7,090 nucleotides of DNA from CAXGUU01 sp964012875 (GTDB lineage: Bacteria; Pseudomonadota; Gammaproteobacteria; Ga0077536), in the NCBI GenBank assembly GCA_964012875.1, contig CAXGUU010000168.1, positions 1-7,090 on the forward strand, given 5' to 3'. Positions 6,396 through 7,090 of this stretch are shown here, piece by piece; position 1 is the stretch's first letter; each line of letters opens with the position of its first letter. The notes under the pieces are model-generated. The model was not told the origin of the DNA. It did no database searches and was given only the letters and a program-made list of their open reading frames with translations. The position numbers were made by a program, and so were the translations under genes.

Positions 6396-6690
6396 GGCTC
6401 GAACTTATTTTTATAGCCTTGTGGCGTCGTCGCCGAAACCGACTCCAGTCTATCGTCCAATCGGCGCTATTTGAACCGTTGCATAATCGTCTCGAACCCG
6501 TTTGATACAGGTTTTCCAAAATAAAGGCTCCATGGAGCCGCAGCTTATAAAAAACGGGCAAATCAGAATCAGCCAAGCTTATTCAGGCAACCTGCTGCGG
6601 TCCGGGCATTGCTCTCCTCCGATTTAGACAAGTATGAAATCCTCAGAGAATGCTCATTAAGGATCATTGAACGATATAAAACTTGATTAA
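6396..6690. other. Divergent spacer between glycosyltransferase and ABC ATPase gene
   Basis: The spacer is about 295 bases and holds no supported gene. It contains AT-rich TATAAA-like blocks on both sides (6410-6415 on the minus strand, just before the glycosyltransferase GTG, and 6675-6680 on the plus strand before the ATPase frame) that could be -10 elements. Neither has a convincing -35 at the right distance. It also holds the 14-bp palindrome listed separately. A 31-codon plus frame starting inside the palindrome (ATG 6532) and an 8-codon frame (ATG 6634) have no other support. Confidence 0.5.
6516..6539 (-). terminator. Palindromic hairpin followed by T-rich tract on the minus strand
   Basis: GGCTCCATGGAGCC (6526-6539) is a perfect 14-base palindrome. 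As a hairpin it gives a five-pair GC-rich stem, GGCTC/GAGCC, with a CATG loop. Read on the minus strand it is directly followed by TTTATTTT, which resembles a weak rho-independent terminator that would stop leftward transcription before the glycosyltransferase gene. The stem is short, and no minus-strand gene is seen immediately to its right, so an operator or chance palindrome is also possible. Confidence 0.35.
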
Positions 6691-7090
6691 AGAGCAAGAA
6701 CAGCAATTTCAGTTGAGAGGCTTACAAAACATTTCGCCAGCGGAGGCGACCGCGTGGCCGTACTCGAAAAGATCAACCTGGAGGTTCGTGCGGGCGAATC
6801 GATCGCTATCACCGGCCGACGTGGGTCCGGGAAAAGCACGCTGCTAAACCTATTGGGACAGATGTATGTCGCGGATAGCGGGAACATCCGGTACTGCGGG
6901 GTCAATGCAGGAAGCATGACGATGGCTAACAGAAAATCAGAAAGCCTGTCGGCTGAGGATGTGACAATCAAGATGACAGGCTATTGGACGAGCCCCGAGA
7001 CCGGCATAAAGGATCTGAATGCATGGCATTTGCTCGTCCCCGGCCACGACTTGCCCATCTCGCTGAGATCCTATGTCAAAAACCACAGAT
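6691..7090 (+). CDS. ABC-type ATPase, N-terminal part; start unresolved, runs off window
   Basis: The frame reads ISVERLTKHFASGGDRVAVL, then EKINLEVRAGESIAIT and GRRGSGKSTLLNLLG, which is the start of an ABC transporter nucleotide-binding domain. It shows the first strand, a possible A-loop aromatic (Phe in KHF), and Walker A at 6814-6840 with its Lys at 6832-6834. After the D-S-G-N-I-R-Y turn the protein stops looking like the family: no xxFQ Q-loop appears in the roughly 80 residues that follow Walker A. The signature LSGGQ and Walker B would lie beyond the edge. The start is odd. A TAA at 6688-6690 precedes the frame and no ATG, GTG or TTG occurs before the conserved strand. Options are an ATT start at 6706, a GTG at 6754 with a good CGGAGG (6741-6746) 7 bases upstream but lacking the first strand, or a frameshift from a TTG-initiated frame at 6683 that reads QFQLRGL. 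It may be divergent, chimeric or a pseudogene. No partner permease is visible. Confidence 0.6.

Noticed and set aside
6394..6404. Nine-base match to the tRNA T-arm (GTTCGAGCC) on the minus strand, considered as an attachment-site repeat
   Set aside because: It is too short, inverted relative to the tRNA, does not include the tRNA 3' end, and no integrase gene is present.
6157..6576. 139-codon minus-strand open frame extending upstream of the glycosyltransferase
   Set aside because: It overlaps the glycosyltransferase N-terminus in a different frame and becomes an Arg/Gly-rich artefact there. It has no recognisable motif.
6687..6971. 94-codon minus-strand open frame opposite the ABC ATPase
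   Set aside because: It is the antisense of the ATPase frame (its FPDPRRP is the complement of the Walker A codons), so it is a shadow.

Overview
The window looks like a chromosomal segment from a proteobacterium of moderate GC content, most likely a gammaproteobacterium. Support comes from a tRNA-Asn gene that encodes its own CCA end, a typical proteobacterial UvrB and a YhhQ-type transporter. The species cannot be named from sequence alone, and no transposase, integrase, CRISPR array or plasmid function is visible.

Layout. Positions 1-1246 (minus strand) hold the first 415 codons of uvrB, which runs off the left edge. A short divergent region follows, with a very good sigma70-type promoter driving a complete tRNA-Asn(GUU) at 1366-1441. 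The next stretch is all plus strand: a small cysteine-containing lipoprotein (1618-1914), a cysteine-dependent tyrosine/dual-specificity phosphatase (1961-2698), and a tight three-gene block (2811-5043). The block holds a conserved protein of unknown function with a GSHTHVLP motif, a small exported protein of unknown function, and a YhhQ-family queuosine-precursor transporter whose ATG overlaps the preceding stop codon by one base. Positions 5044-5624 have no convincing gene, only fragments of open frame that may be decayed genes. On the minus strand, 5625-6395 encodes a family 2 glycosyltransferase of the dolichol-phosphate-mannose-synthase type. After a divergent spacer with a 14-bp palindrome, the right edge (6691-7090, plus) carries the N-terminal part of an ABC-type ATPase with a clear Walker A motif. 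That ATPase has no normal start codon and no recognisable Q-loop before the window ends.

How the genes fit together. The left half is housekeeping (nucleotide excision repair, Asn decoding). YhhQ imports a precursor of queuosine, a modified base that occurs at the anticodon of tRNAs including tRNA-Asn(GUU), so the two are functionally related, but they lie about 2.9 kb apart and nothing shows co-regulation. The most unusual points are the three-gene DUF/exported-protein/YhhQ arrangement, the abnormal ABC ATPase beginning at the right edge, and the possibly decayed segment between yhhQ and the glycosyltransferase. I do not see clear proof of a wholly new system.
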